Shown in pieces: positions 15,717 through 24,533 of a stretch of 64,000 nt of DNA. The notes below the pieces were generated by a model that did no database searches, had not been told where the DNA came from, and worked only from the letters and a program-made list of their open reading frames with translations. This stretch comes from Mycobacterium malmoense (GTDB lineage: Bacteria > Actinomycetota > Actinomycetes > Mycobacteriales > Mycobacteriaceae): the NCBI RefSeq assembly GCF_019645855.1, contig NZ_CP080999.1:4278001-4342000 (forward strand), read 5' to 3'. Each line of letters opens with the position of its first letter. Position 1 is the first letter of the stretch. Made by a program: the position numbers and the translations under genes.

Positions 15717-17297
15717 ATGACCGCCCCGCCCCGCGAAGCCCCCTTGAACGCGAAGGGTGCCGTCCAGGAGCGTGTGGTACCCGTCGTCAGCCCGGGCCCG
15801 CTGGTCCCGGTCGCCGACTTCGGGCCGGTGGACACCGTGCGCGGCTGGATCGTGACGGGCGTGATCGCGGTGCTGGCAACCGTGACCCGGTTCCTCAACC
15901 TGGGCTCGCCGACCGATGCCGGCACGCCCATCTTCGACGAGAAGCATTACGCTCCCCAGGCCTGGCAGGTGCTGCACAACCACGGGGTGGAAGACAACCC
16001 CGGGTTCGGTCTGGTCGTCCACCCGCCCGTCGGCAAGCAACTGATCGCGATCGGCGAGGCGATTTTCGGCTATAACGGCGTGGGCTGGCGGTTCACCGGC
16101 GCGCTGCTTGGCGTGGTCATGGTGGCGCTGGTGATGCGGATCGCCCGGCGGATCAGCCGCTCGACCCTGGTCGGCGCCATCGCCGGCGTGCTGGTCATCT
16201 GCGACGGCGTCAGCTTCGTCAGCGCGCGGACCGCGTTGCTCGACGGCTTGCTCACCTTCTTTGTGGTCGCGGCGTTCGGCGCGCTCATCGTCGACCGCGA
16301 CCAGGTGCGCCGACGAATGCACGTCGCGCTGCTGGAGGGTCGCAGCGCCGAAACGGTGTGGGGTCCGCGGCTGGGTGTGCGCTGGTGGCGGTTCCTGGCG
16401 GGGGTCCTGCTCGGATTGGCTTGCGGGACAAAGTGGTCCGGGCTGTACTTCGTGCTGTTCTTCGGTGCGATGTCGTTGGCGTTCGACGTCGCGGCGCGGC
16501 GTCAGTACCAGGTAACCAGGCCCTGGCTTGGGGTGCTGCGGCGTGACGTGATCCCCACCGGATATGCGCTGGCGCTCATCCCGTTTGGGGTCTACCTGGC
16601 CAGCTATGCACCGTGGTTCGCGTCCGAGACCGCAATCGACCGTCACGAGGTGGGCCTGTCGATCGGTCCGCACTCGCTTGTGCCGCTGCCCGACGCCATC
16701 CGGTCGCTGTGGCACTACACCGCCAAGGCCTTCCAATTCCATGCGAGCCTGACGAATTCCGCCGGCAATTACCACCCGTGGGAATCCAAACCGTGGAGCT
16801 GGCCCATGTCGTTGCGCCCGGTTCTCTATGCCATCGACCAGCAGAACGTTCCCGGTTGCGGCGCGCAATCGTGCGTCAAGGCGGAGATGCTGGTGGGCAC
16901 GCCGGCCCTGTGGTGGCTGGCGGCGCCGGTGCTGATCTATGCGCTCTGGCGAATGCTGGTTCGCCGCGACTGGCGCTACGCCGCCGTCCTGGTCGGTTAC
17001 TGCGCCGGGTGGCTGCCCTGGTTCGCCGACATCGACCGGCAGATGTACTTCTTCTACGCCGCCACGATGGCGCCATTCCTGGTCATGGCCATCGCGCTGA
17101 TCTGCGGCAACATCCTCTACGCCCGCGGCCGAGGGCCCGTTCAAAACCCCGAACGACGCACGCTGGGACTGATCGCCGTGAGCGCTTACGTTGCCTTAGT
17201 GGTGACCAACTTCGCCTGGCTGTTCCCGGTGCTCACCGGTCTGCCCATCTCCCAACAGACCTGGAACATGGAGATCTGGCTGCCCAGCTGGCGCTGA
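15717..17297 (+). CDS. pmt: Protein O-mannosyltransferase
   Basis: GT39 polyprenyl-phosphate-mannose: protein mannosyltransferase that glycosylates secreted proteins at the outer face of the plasma membrane. About 526 residues with ten or so hydrophobic segments. GTPIFDEKHYAPQAW near residue 75 contains the catalytic D-E pair of the first extracytoplasmic loop; LAGVLLGLACGTKWSGLYFV and WLPWFADIDRQMYFFYAATM are further family landmarks. I used the ATG at 15717. An in-frame ATG at 15690 adds nine residues and would overlap the start of rsmI on the other strand. Orthologue of Rv1002c, very well conserved. Confidence 0.92.
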   Translation: MTAPPREAPLNAKGAVQERVVPVVSPGPLVPVADFGPVDTVRGWIVTGVIAVLATVTRFLNLGSPTDAGTPIFDEKHYAPQAWQVLHNHGVEDNPGFGLVVHPPVGKQLIAIGEAIFGYNGVGWRFTGALLGVVMVALVMRIARRISRSTLVGAIAGVLVICDGVSFVSARTALLDGLLTFFVVAAFGALIVDRDQVRRRMHVALLEGRSAETVWGPRLGVRWWRFLAGVLLGLACGTKWSGLYFVLFFGAMSLAFDVAARRQYQVTRPWLGVLRRDVIPTGYALALIPFGVYLASYAPWFASETAIDRHEVGLSIGPHSLVPLPDAIRSLWHYTAKAFQFHASLTNSAGNYHPWESKPWSWPMSLRPVLYAIDQQNVPGCGAQSCVKAEMLVGTPALWWLAAPVLIYALWRMLVRRDWRYAAVLVGYCAGWLPWFADIDRQMYFFYAATMAPFLVMAIALICGNILYARGRGPVQNPERRTLGLIAVSAYVALVVTNFAWLFPVLTGLPISQQTWNMEIWLPSWR

Positions 17298-17305
17298 GGT
17301 CTTTG

Positions 17306-17368
17306 CCGCGAAACTGCAACTAGCGACGGCACTACTCGGGAAACGCGTTGCCAGTTGCAGTTTCGCGG
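17306..17368. terminator. Perfect 16-bp palindrome between convergent genes
   Basis: Arms 17306-17321 and 17353-17368 are perfect complements (CCGCGAAACTGCAACT and its reverse), with a 31-base spacer and no T-run. It lies in the 76-base gap between the convergent pmt and arcA stops, the place expected for a bidirectional U-less (I-shaped) terminator. Confidence 0.65.
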
Positions 17369-17373
17369 TGCTG

Positions 17374-18585
17374 TCACAACGAATCCCGGGCAATGGGACA
17401 GGACATGCAGCGGGGGCCGCCGCGGCCGGTGCCCAATTCGGATCCCGCGATGGTCAGCACTTCGATACCCGCGTCCTGCAGGCGGGTGTTGGTCTGCACG
17501 TTGCGCTCGTAGGCAACCACGACACCCGGCGCCAAGGCCAACGTGTTGTTGCCGTCGTCCCACTGCTCGCGTTCGGCGATGACGGGATCGAGACCGGTGT
17601 CTATCACACGCAGCTTGTCGATGCCCATCGCCTTGGCCGCGGCGTCCAGAAACGGGGTCTCGTCGCCGATGGTGACGCCGTCGGGAGTGCGCTGGATCGT
17701 GAACGCCGAGAGCGTGTCGACGACGTTGGCGTACATCACCACGGTGTCGGTGTCGACCATCGTGCACACCGTGTCCAGGTGCATTTGCGCGCGCTTCTGG
17801 GCGATCGGCACGGCGAGCACCGTGTGCGCCAGATCGTCGTCAAAGAGGCTGCGCGCCAAGGCTTCCGCGCCGGCCGGGCCGGTCCGCTCCCCGACACCGA
17901 CCGCGACCGCGCCGGGGGCAAGCAGCAGCACGTCACCGCCCTCGACGGGAGCGGTGCGCGACTCGTAGGCGCGGCGCACCCCGGTGAATCGCGGGTGATG
18001 GGCGTAGATGAGATCGGTCAACGACGCCTCGCGAACCCGGGCCCGCAGTGCCAGCGTCGGGATCACCACCCGCGGCCCGATCCATATCGACGAGTCCCGG
18101 GTGAACACCAGGTTCGGCAACGGGTCGATGACGAAATCCGCCCCATGGTGCATGCGCAGCACCAGCGACACGTCGGTGCCGGTGCTCGACGGCAGCTCGT
18201 TGAAGGTCATGCCGGCCATCAGCACCTGCGCCAGCCGGACCGGGTCCAGGCCCCGCAGATGGGCCGAAAGCTCTTGTGCCAGCGGCACTCCCAGCCGGCG
18301 CGCGTCGACCGCGGCGGCGACCCCCTGCATCCTGGCGGCCCCGCTGTGGTGCAGCGCCTCGATCAGCAGATCGGACAGCAGCAGCACTTCCACGCCGCGG
18401 GAACGCAACAGCTCGGCGAACCCGTCATGCTCCTCCTGCGCCCGCGCGACCCAGGGCAAACCGTCGAACAACAGCTGGTCATTGTTGCGCGGATTGAGTC
18501 GCGCCAGCTCGGCACCGGGGCGGTGCAGGATGGCGACCCGCAGCGCGCCCACTTCGGAATTGGTGCCCAGCTCAACAACACCCAC
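17374..18585 (-). CDS. arcA: Arginine deiminase
   Basis: Hydrolyses L-arginine to citrulline and ammonia in the cytosol. The 403-residue length fits the family. Guanidino-group-modifying signatures are present: LVFTRDSSIWIG, HHPRFTGVRRAYE, VEGGDVLLLAPG, MHLDTVCTMVDTDTVVMY (catalytic His) and the C-terminal GRGGPRCMSCPIARDSL, with nucleophilic Cys at about residue 393. The start is a GTG at 18585. No arcB, arcC or arcD genes lie next to it, so the operon is not the classical ADI pathway operon. Orthologue of Rv1001. Confidence 0.92.
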   Translation of the reverse strand: MGVVELGTNSEVGALRVAILHRPGAELARLNPRNNDQLLFDGLPWVARAQEEHDGFAELLRSRGVEVLLLSDLLIEALHHSGAARMQGVAAAVDARRLGVPLAQELSAHLRGLDPVRLAQVLMAGMTFNELPSSTGTDVSLVLRMHHGADFVIDPLPNLVFTRDSSIWIGPRVVIPTLALRARVREASLTDLIYAHHPRFTGVRRAYESRTAPVEGGDVLLLAPGAVAVGVGERTGPAGAEALARSLFDDDLAHTVLAVPIAQKRAQMHLDTVCTMVDTDTVVMYANVVDTLSAFTIQRTPDGVTIGDETPFLDAAAKAMGIDKLRVIDTGLDPVIAEREQWDDGNNTLALAPGVVVAYERNVQTNTRLQDAGIEVLTIAGSELGTGRGGPRCMSCPIARDSL

Positions 18586-18621
18586 GGCTAAACCGTAGCC
18601 GCAGCCGATCCCGTCGAACTA

Positions 18622-19251
18622 ATGTGCGATAAACTGGGCGGCGTGGGGATCGCGGTCCAAGGCTCGCTGTTCGAGCACACCGAGCGCAGGCAGCTTGGGG
18701 ACGGCGCCTTCATCGAGATCCGCGCCGGCTGGCTGCAGGGCGCCTCATCGGGTGGAGAAGGACTGCTCGACACCCTGCTGTCGACGGTGCCGTGGCGGAC
18801 CGAACGCCGCCAGATGTACGAGCGGGTGGTCGACGTGCCGCGGCTGGTGAGCTTTCACGACCTGACGGTCGAAGATCCTCCGCATCCGCTGCTGGCGCGG
18901 CTGCGCCGGCGGCTCAACGACATCTACGCGGGGGAGATGGGCGAGCCCTTCACCACCGTCGGCTTGTGTTGTTATCGCGACGGCTCCGACAGCGTCGCCT
19001 GGCACGGCGACACTATCGGCCGCAGCAGCACCGAGGACACCATGGTGGCGATCGTCAGCCTCGGCGCCACCCGTACCTTCGCGTTGCGGCGCCGCGGCGG
19101 CGGCCCGTCGCTCAGGCTGCCGCAGGCGCACGGCGACCTGCTGGTGATGGGCGGATCATGCCAACGCACCTGGGAGCACGCGGTTCCCAAGACGTCGGCC
19201 CCCACGGGTCCGCGCGTCAGCATCCAGTTCCGGCCGCGCGACGTGCGCTAG
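18622..19251 (+). CDS. AlkB-like 2-oxoglutarate/Fe(II) dioxygenase (Rv1000c-like)
   Basis: Predicted nucleic-acid oxidative demethylase of the 2OG-FeII_Oxy_2 family, 209 residues. The iron ligands are visible as H-x-D in VAWHGDTIG and the distal His in WEHAVPK. RVSIQFRP near the C-terminus supplies the arginines that hold 2-oxoglutarate and is typical of AlkB proteins (RxNxTxR-like). The stop codon overlaps that of the convergent lipoprotein gene within a shared GCTAGC. A GTG a few codons into the frame is an alternative start. The substrate (DNA or RNA) is not determined. Confidence 0.85.
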   Translation: MCDKLGGVGIAVQGSLFEHTERRQLGDGAFIEIRAGWLQGASSGGEGLLDTLLSTVPWRTERRQMYERVVDVPRLVSFHDLTVEDPPHPLLARLRRRLNDIYAGEMGEPFTTVGLCCYRDGSDSVAWHGDTIGRSSTEDTMVAIVSLGATRTFALRRRGGGPSLRLPQAHGDLLVMGGSCQRTWEHAVPKTSAPTGPRVSIQFRPRDVR

Positions 19252-19904
19252 CTTCGGATGGCGGCCACCGCCTTGACGAGCAGATCGCGGGCGCGCTGGG
19301 TGTCCACCTTGGCGACCGGCTGGTCCGGGATCACCAGCGGATTGGCGATGACGATCACCTGATAGTCGCCGAACTGCGCGGAGTAGTCGTAAAGCTCGCC
19401 CGTGCGCGGCGCCGCACCGACCAGCGCCTGCAGGACGCGGTGCACGCCCAGCGTGTGCGTCCCGTCGATGTGCGGCGCGTCGATGACCTCGATGCCACCC
19501 CGCACCTGGGGCCCGGTGAACGCCACCTTGGTGCAGTCGCGCCCCGGGTCGGTGACCGGCATGGGCTTGGAGGTCTCCACGGCGATGACGACATACCGCG
19601 TGCCGTTACCCTCGGCCGAGACCGCGGCCATATTGCCCTGCAGATCCGGTGGCATGTCCGGTCCCGCCGCCACTTTCGCGCATTGCGCCGGATCGAAGCT
19701 CAGCCCGTCGGGCAGCTTCCGGGCGGACAGCAGCTTCGGATCGATGGCCCTTTCGCTGATGTCGCTGACTTTGTACTCGGGCCCGAAGCTCGACTTCACC
19801 TCGGCGACCCTGCCGATTTCCACCCTCGTCGAGGAGGCATCGGTGCCCGATGAGCAGCCGGCGAGCAGGCATACGGACGCGAGCGCGAACACCACCTTCA
19901 CCAT
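19248..19904 (-). CDS. Lipoprotein of the Rv0999 type
   Basis: Predicted lipoprotein of 218 residues. Signal peptide MVKVVFALASVCLLAGC ends in a clear lipobox LLAGC. The mature part shares a pattern with the adjacent upstream gene: a DAPHIDGTHTLG-type segment, a Y-x-A-x-F-G-D-Y strand (YDYSAQFGDYQVIVIANPL) and a C-terminal RARDLLVKAVAAIRS. These resemble DUF5642, tentatively. The ATG at 19904 is used; an upstream TTG is less likely. Function unknown. Confidence 0.78.
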   Translation of the reverse strand: MVKVVFALASVCLLAGCSSGTDASSTRVEIGRVAEVKSSFGPEYKVSDISERAIDPKLLSARKLPDGLSFDPAQCAKVAAGPDMPPDLQGNMAAVSAEGNGTRYVVIAVETSKPMPVTDPGRDCTKVAFTGPQVRGGIEVIDAPHIDGTHTLGVHRVLQALVGAAPRTGELYDYSAQFGDYQVIVIANPLVIPDQPVAKVDTQRARDLLVKAVAAIRS

Positions 19905-19931
19905 CGTGGCTAATCTACCCAAACCGGACGC

Positions 19932-20603
19932 TCAGCTGCGTAACGTGGACACCGTTTTGACAAGCAGATCGGCGGCGAATTGGGGCGGCAGCGCGGGCAG
20001 CGCCGAACCCGGATCGGTGGTCAGCGTGGTAAACGCATAGTAGTCGCCCAGGTATGCGGTGAATGTATATGCCCGCGAATCGATTTCGGCACCCGACTCA
20101 ACCGATGACCTGATGTCGACCGTCATGGCGAGCGTGTCGGCGCCGTCGATGTGCGGGGCGTCGGCGAGGCGAACACTGGCCGTCGTGTGTGTGTCGGTCA
20201 TGGTCCAACGGCCACATGCCGCGACCAGGTTGTGGTCGAGGTCGACGGGACCTGGCAAAGCAACGACGACCGCGTCGACGATGCCGCCGTCGCCCGATCC
20301 GGACACGCCCTGTGCGGATTGGCCGCGCCCATCGCCCGGGTCGGCGAGTGTGGCACATTGGGGGGGCTTTGCGGTCGCGGCCGCTTCGAGGGTCCAGATC
20401 ACCCTGGGTGAGGCTCCGCCGGGAATGCCGGTGGTGACTTCATCGTGGGGCGGCAGCTCGCGAACGATCCGCTTGATGTTGGCGGGGTGGACGGTCAGGC
20501 CATGGGTCGACGGCGTGGGCGCGGCGGACGGCGCGTGCGCGGGCGGATGAGCGCACGCGGTCACCAGCAGGAGGAGCACCAGGCCAATCCGGAACGGCCG
20601 CAT
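19932..20603 (-). CDS. Lipoprotein, paralogue of the downstream gene
   Basis: Predicted lipoprotein of 223 residues with signal peptide MRPFRIGLVLLLLVTACAH (lipobox VTAC), followed by a Pro/Ala-rich linker. Shares with its downstream neighbour the ADAPHIDGADTLAM segment, AYTFTAYLGDYYAF and the C-terminal FAADLLVKTVSTLRS, so the two are tandem paralogues 27 bases apart. It lies 34 bases after the acetyltransferase gene on the same strand, so all three may be co-transcribed. No function known. Confidence 0.75.
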   Translation of the reverse strand: MRPFRIGLVLLLLVTACAHPPAHAPSAAPTPSTHGLTVHPANIKRIVRELPPHDEVTTGIPGGASPRVIWTLEAAATAKPPQCATLADPGDGRGQSAQGVSGSGDGGIVDAVVVALPGPVDLDHNLVAACGRWTMTDTHTTASVRLADAPHIDGADTLAMTVDIRSSVESGAEIDSRAYTFTAYLGDYYAFTTLTTDPGSALPALPPQFAADLLVKTVSTLRS

Positions 20604-20637
20604 GCCCGTTCATATCATGCCGGGCGGCCCCGGGGAT

Positions 20638-21624
20638 TCATCCGACCGCTTCGATCACCTGGCGGGCGACGCGCTCGATCTGGTTGGCCGTGTCGCGCCC
20701 GAAGGTGCGCCGCCGGGGCACGTCGATGACGGTGGTGATGACGCCGACGTCTTCGCGCTGCCACACCGCGCCGTAGTGGTCCATGATCGCGCGCATCGGC
20801 ACATTGTCGGAAAGCATTCGCGCGGAAAACCTTTCGACCCCGTTGACCTCGGCTGCGATGGACAGCGCGCCGATCAGGAAGCTGCCGATCCCCCGACCCT
20901 GGTAGGCGTCGGCGACGGTGAACGCGATCTCGGCGATCGTCGGATCGCTCTCGTCACGAACAAAGCGCGCGTCGGCCACCGGGTCGCTCCCGTCGGTCAC
21001 CACCCAGACGAAGTGGTCGACGTAGTCGACCTCGGACAGGTAGTGCATCAACGCCGGCGTGGGAAGGCGGGCCGTCATGAACCGCCGATACAGGGTCTCG
21101 CTGGAGAATTGGATGTGCCCGTGCACGGTCCGCTCGCTGTCGCCGGGCAGGACCGGGCGCAGCATCAGGCGGGTTCCGTCGCGAACCCGTATCGGGATCG
21201 GGGTGATGAACGCGGCGAGACGCTGCCGCACCGTGCGCAACAGCCGCGGCATGATCCCGGGAATGTGCACCATCCGGGTGAAGGCGTCGTTGTCACCGAT
21301 CCACCCGGTCAGCGGTTCGGCCGCGGTGACCGTCGCGATCCGCGGGATGTCGCGCAACAGGGCGATCTCTCCGACGATCATGCCGGCGGATACGTGCTCG
21401 ACGGCCACCGCGCCGTCGGCGCCGACGTGTTTGATCTCGGCGGTGCCCGACGAAATGAGCAGGAACGAGACGGCCCGCTCGCCCTGCTGCATCAGCACCT
21501 GGCCGGCCGCGGCGCGTAGCGGCTGAACGCACGCCGCCAAGGGCACCAAATCCTCGGTGGGGCATCCCTCGAAGATGTCCATCGCCGCGAGTTCTTCCGC
21601 TCGCGCGCCGGTCAGCTTGGCCAC
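20638..21624 (-). CDS. cAMP-regulated protein lysine acetyltransferase (Rv0998-like)
   Basis: Cytosolic GNAT acetyltransferase controlled by cAMP; the M. tuberculosis orthologue Rv0998 acetylates acetyl-CoA synthetase and other acyl-CoA ligases. The N-terminal cyclic-nucleotide-binding domain (about residues 10-130) has GMIVGEIALLRDIPRIATV, the phosphate-binding cassette with its conserved Glu and Arg. The C-terminal GNAT domain (about 145-310) has IAFTVADAYQGRGIGSFLIG, the acetyl-CoA pyrophosphate loop. I set the start at GTG 21624, aligning with the M. tuberculosis N-terminus (LTGAR...EELAAMD); GTG 21657 is possible. The longer upstream frame is unlikely. Confidence 0.9.
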   Translation of the reverse strand: MAKLTGARAEELAAMDIFEGCPTEDLVPLAACVQPLRAAAGQVLMQQGERAVSFLLISSGTAEIKHVGADGAVAVEHVSAGMIVGEIALLRDIPRIATVTAAEPLTGWIGDNDAFTRMVHIPGIMPRLLRTVRQRLAAFITPIPIRVRDGTRLMLRPVLPGDSERTVHGHIQFSSETLYRRFMTARLPTPALMHYLSEVDYVDHFVWVVTDGSDPVADARFVRDESDPTIAEIAFTVADAYQGRGIGSFLIGALSIAAEVNGVERFSARMLSDNVPMRAIMDHYGAVWQREDVGVITTVIDVPRRRTFGRDTANQIERVARQVIEAVG

Positions 21625-21830
21625 TGAGATGTCCGACGGATTCCGCAGTTTAGGCACGGGACTCGCGGTGCCCGCACAGCCATGAACCCGCCGCCCTGTT
21701 CTCGTCCCTTCCGCGACAGGCGCACGGCCCATCTCGCGGTCCGATCCGACTCAGGTTAGGGCGTCCGCCGCCGATGCAGCAACAACTCACACCGCGCTCG
21801 CGTCGGTGGCTCGGTCGGCAACCCAGCGTT

Positions 21831-22397
21831 TCACGCGAAGGTAGTGCGCGATTCCCTGGCGCTCAAGATGAGCTCGACGGCGGCGGCGAGGTCGTCGACC
21901 ACGACGTCGGCACCGGCGGCTTCTTCGGTGCCGGGGCGCAGCAGGACGGTCGCAGCGCCGACGGCTCGGCCCGCCATCACATCGGCGTCGCTGTCACCGA
22001 TCACGACCGACTCGGCCAAGTCCACGCCGTGCTCCCGCGCCGCGCGCAACAACATGCCGGCGCCGGGCTTGCGGCAGTCACACGTATCCGCGGCATGCGG
22101 GCAGTGATAGGCGGCATCGAGCCGGGCGCCTTCGTCCGCCAGGAGTTGTTCCAGACGGTCGTGGATGGCGGCGAAACGTGCCGGATCTGCCGACGGATCC
22201 GACAGCCAACGCTGGTTGGTCACCAGAACGGTACGCAGGCCGGCCGCGTTCAGGGCGGCCACCGCCTTGGCCGCGCCGGGCAACAGAATCACCTCCGCGG
22301 GCGAGGTGATGTACTCGCCCGGGGCGGCCTTGACGTTGATCGTCCCGTCTCGGTCCAGGAAGACGGTGCGCACGTTCCGCAGATCGGGTGCGGCCAT
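21831..22397 (-). CDS. gmhB: D-glycero-D-manno-heptose-1,7-bisphosphate 7-phosphatase
   Basis: HAD-superfamily phosphatase, 188 residues. Motif I is FLDRDGTIN (nucleophile and acid/base Asp), motif II LVTNQRWL, and the C-terminal motif VVIGDSDADVMAG. A zinc-binding CPHAADTCDCRKP loop is diagnostic of GmhB. It removes the 7-phosphate from heptose-1,7-bisphosphate, ahead of nucleotide activation. The ATG at 22397 lies 2 bases after the gmhA stop, the third gene of a hddA-gmhA-gmhB operon. In M. tuberculosis the equivalent genes are at Rv0113-Rv0115, far from this position. Confidence 0.88.
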   Translation of the reverse strand: MAAPDLRNVRTVFLDRDGTINVKAAPGEYITSPAEVILLPGAAKAVAALNAAGLRTVLVTNQRWLSDPSADPARFAAIHDRLEQLLADEGARLDAAYHCPHAADTCDCRKPGAGMLLRAAREHGVDLAESVVIGDSDADVMAGRAVGAATVLLRPGTEEAAGADVVVDDLAAAVELILSARESRTTFA

Positions 22398-22399
22398 GG

Positions 22400-23008
22400 T
22401 CAAGACGTTCTGGGAAACAAGGCCGCTTCGACCATCTCGCAAATCGTGTGGCCCAGATGCAGGCACGCCTCCTGGATCCGCCCGGTGTCGTCGCTTGGCA
22501 CCCGGATGCAGGTTCCGGCCAGCCCGGCCACCTTCCCGCCGCGTGTGCCGGTGAGCGCCACGGTCGTCATCCCGGCCTGGCCGGCCGCCTCGAGCGCGCG
22601 GACGACGTTGGGTGAGTTGCCCGACGTGCTGAGGCCGACCACGACGTCTCCCGGGCGGCCGACGGCGAGCACCTGGCGGGCGAACACCTCGTCGTAGGAA
22701 TAATCATTGCCTATCGCCGTCATCGCCGCCGTGGCGTCTGGGAGGCTGATCGCGGCGAGACCCGGACGGTCGAAAGCGAAGCGGCCCATCAGCTCGGCGG
22801 CCAGGTGTCCCGCGTCCTGCGCGGACCCGCCGTTGCCGAAGAAGATCACCTTTCCACCGGAGCGCAGGGAGCCGATCATCTGACGCGCCACCTCGACGGC
22901 CTGCGCCGCACAAGGGCCGGCCAGCATCTGCTGCTTGACCGCGATCGTGTCCGCCAATCTTTCCTGGACCAGCTCCACGCTCGGGGGGACGACATCCGAC
23001 GCGCTCAT
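22400..23008 (-). CDS. gmhA: Sedoheptulose-7-phosphate isomerase
   Basis: SIS-domain isomerase that converts sedoheptulose 7-phosphate to D-glycero-D-manno-heptose 7-phosphate, the first step to nucleotide-activated heptose. About 202 residues with KVIFFGNGGSAQDAGHLAAE, the acidic FAFDRPGLAAISL strand and VVGLSTSGNSPNVVRAL, all GmhA landmarks, and TGRIQEACLHLGHTICE (catalytic Glu and His). The ATG at 23008 overlaps the hddA stop as ATGA, a coupled start; an ATG three codons upstream (23017) is the alternative. Confidence 0.9.
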   Translation of the reverse strand: MSASDVVPPSVELVQERLADTIAVKQQMLAGPCAAQAVEVARQMIGSLRSGGKVIFFGNGGSAQDAGHLAAELMGRFAFDRPGLAAISLPDATAAMTAIGNDYSYDEVFARQVLAVGRPGDVVVGLSTSGNSPNVVRALEAAGQAGMTTVALTGTRGGKVAGLAGTCIRVPSDDTGRIQEACLHLGHTICEMVEAALFPRTS

Positions 23009-24021
23009 GCCAGCCATGTGGTCAATCCCTTGCTCTCGAAGGCGAATTCGGTGACGGTGGCCCCGGCGGACTCAAGGGATTCGATGAGGCGGTGCTTTTT
23101 CGTGAAGTCGCAGAACAGCAGGATGTAGCCGCCACCACCCGCTCCGGTGAGTTTGCCACCCAGCGCGCCGTTGGTCAGGGCGAGGTCGTAGAGCTCATCG
23201 ATGCGTTCGTTGGTGATGTATGGCGACATGCGTTTCTTCTGGGTCCACGCTTCGCCCAGCAGTGCCCCGAAGTCGTTGAGCTTGCCCGTGAGGAGTGCGG
23301 CCTTCATGGCAACCGCAAGTTCCTTCTGGGCTCGTAGTCCCGCGAGGGTGTCTCCCGAACCCGTTGCGGCGCGGCGTGTTTGGTCCTCGATCACTCGTGC
23401 GGAGTCCCGCGTGATACCCGTGAAGCAGAGCAGCAGGCTGAGCTCGAGCTCGAACGCGATCTCCTCACGGATGCGCAGCGGGTTGACAATCACACGGTCG
23501 GTGAACTCGATGAAGTTGAATCCGCCGAACGTCGCCGCGTAGAGGTCCTGCATGCCGCCCGTGATGCCCAGGTCCTCGCGTTCGATGGCGCAAGCCAGCT
23601 GGGCGGTTTCGTATTCGCCCATGGGCACCCCGTAGTGCTCCGCGAGCAGGCCCGTGAGCGCGACCATCATCGTCGACGACGAGCCCAGCCCCGAGCCCGG
23701 CGGAGCGCTCGAACGCAGGACAAGGTCGTAGCCGTCCGTGCCGTCACGGCCGAACCTGCGCACGGCCGCCTTGATCAGATCAAGGCTGCCGTCATAGAGG
23801 ATCTCGCTGTCGAGCGTCATCTCGGTGGTGGTCTTGAAGTCCACCGACTCGATCGTGACGATGCGATCGGTGCGCGGGGCGAGGGAGCCCTGAGCGTAGC
23901 GGTCGATGGTCGCCGACAGGACACAGCCGCCCTCGGTCGACGGGAAAGGCGGTACGTCGGTGCCGCCTCCCGCGAACGAAATCCGCAGCGGCGCACGTGC
24001 GCGGATTCGTGGGCGTGTCAT
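23005..24021 (-). CDS. hddA: D-glycero-D-manno-heptose 7-phosphate kinase
   Basis: GHMP-family kinase of 338 residues that phosphorylates heptose 7-phosphate at C1, as in the GDP-heptose route of S-layer and glycolipid biosynthesis. Motif 1 is RISFAGGGTDVPPF, motif 2 (ATP loop) SSAPPGSGLGSSSTMMVAL, and motif 3 GGKLTGAGGGGYILLFC. The ATG at 24021 has a purine-rich GAAAGAG ahead of it. First gene of the hddA-gmhA-gmhB unit. No heptosyl nucleotidyltransferase or heptosyltransferase lies in this window. Confidence 0.9.
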   Translation of the reverse strand: MTRPRIRARAPLRISFAGGGTDVPPFPSTEGGCVLSATIDRYAQGSLAPRTDRIVTIESVDFKTTTEMTLDSEILYDGSLDLIKAAVRRFGRDGTDGYDLVLRSSAPPGSGLGSSSTMMVALTGLLAEHYGVPMGEYETAQLACAIEREDLGITGGMQDLYAATFGGFNFIEFTDRVIVNPLRIREEIAFELELSLLLCFTGITRDSARVIEDQTRRAATGSGDTLAGLRAQKELAVAMKAALLTGKLNDFGALLGEAWTQKKRMSPYITNERIDELYDLALTNGALGGKLTGAGGGGYILLFCDFTKKHRLIESLESAGATVTEFAFESKGLTTWLA

Positions 24022-24533
24022 GGCGATGCTCTTTCGACGTGGTCCGCTCAGCTGACCGACGCGCGTCGCGCGATGGCGATCATCGGCGACTTCCAAGAGA
24101 CCACGTGCTAACCCCATCGTTGCTGTGAGTCACGATCCATGAGGCACGCCTATCCACGGCGCGAGCCTCACGGAGGGTAACCGGGCTAGCGTAGCAGGCT
24201 AACCAGCAGGGTTGTTATTCATCTGTCTAACTCCTGGGCCCGGCATGGCCTGGAGGAAACGCTTACCCGTGGGGCCATTCTTGGGGGTTTGCCAGCGAGT
24301 CGGCGGGCGTTTTACCTTTTGCGCCCTATTTGGGCATTGCCCAATTGTGCAAACTGGGTGCCAAATCGAATTGAGGCATCTGTACTCTTTCGCCGTGATC
24401 GGCAAGCAGGTTGGCCTCAACTCCCATTGCCGTCAGCAATGCGCTGAAACGAGCAGGCGTGACGCTACGCAACCTCCATCTATAGCCGGCACCGTTGACA
24501 CGCGGCGATGATCGAGCGGTCTTGGCGGATCGG
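24022..24533. other. Gene-poor, less GC-rich stretch with a possible ORF remnant
   Basis: No intact gene is recognised in these about 510 bases. The part from 24290 to 24480 is visibly richer in A and T than its surroundings. On the minus strand a frame ending near 24329 reads SVTPARFSALLTAMGVEANL and ends in NWAMPK; it could be the tail of a decayed gene but I cannot name the family. It lies between the heptose operon and the ParDE remnant, so it is probably acquired DNA. Confidence 0.4.

Noticed and set aside
15702..17144. 480-codon minus-strand frame opposite pmt
   Set aside because: Asp/His/Gln-rich shadow translation, no family; pmt on the plus strand is unambiguous.
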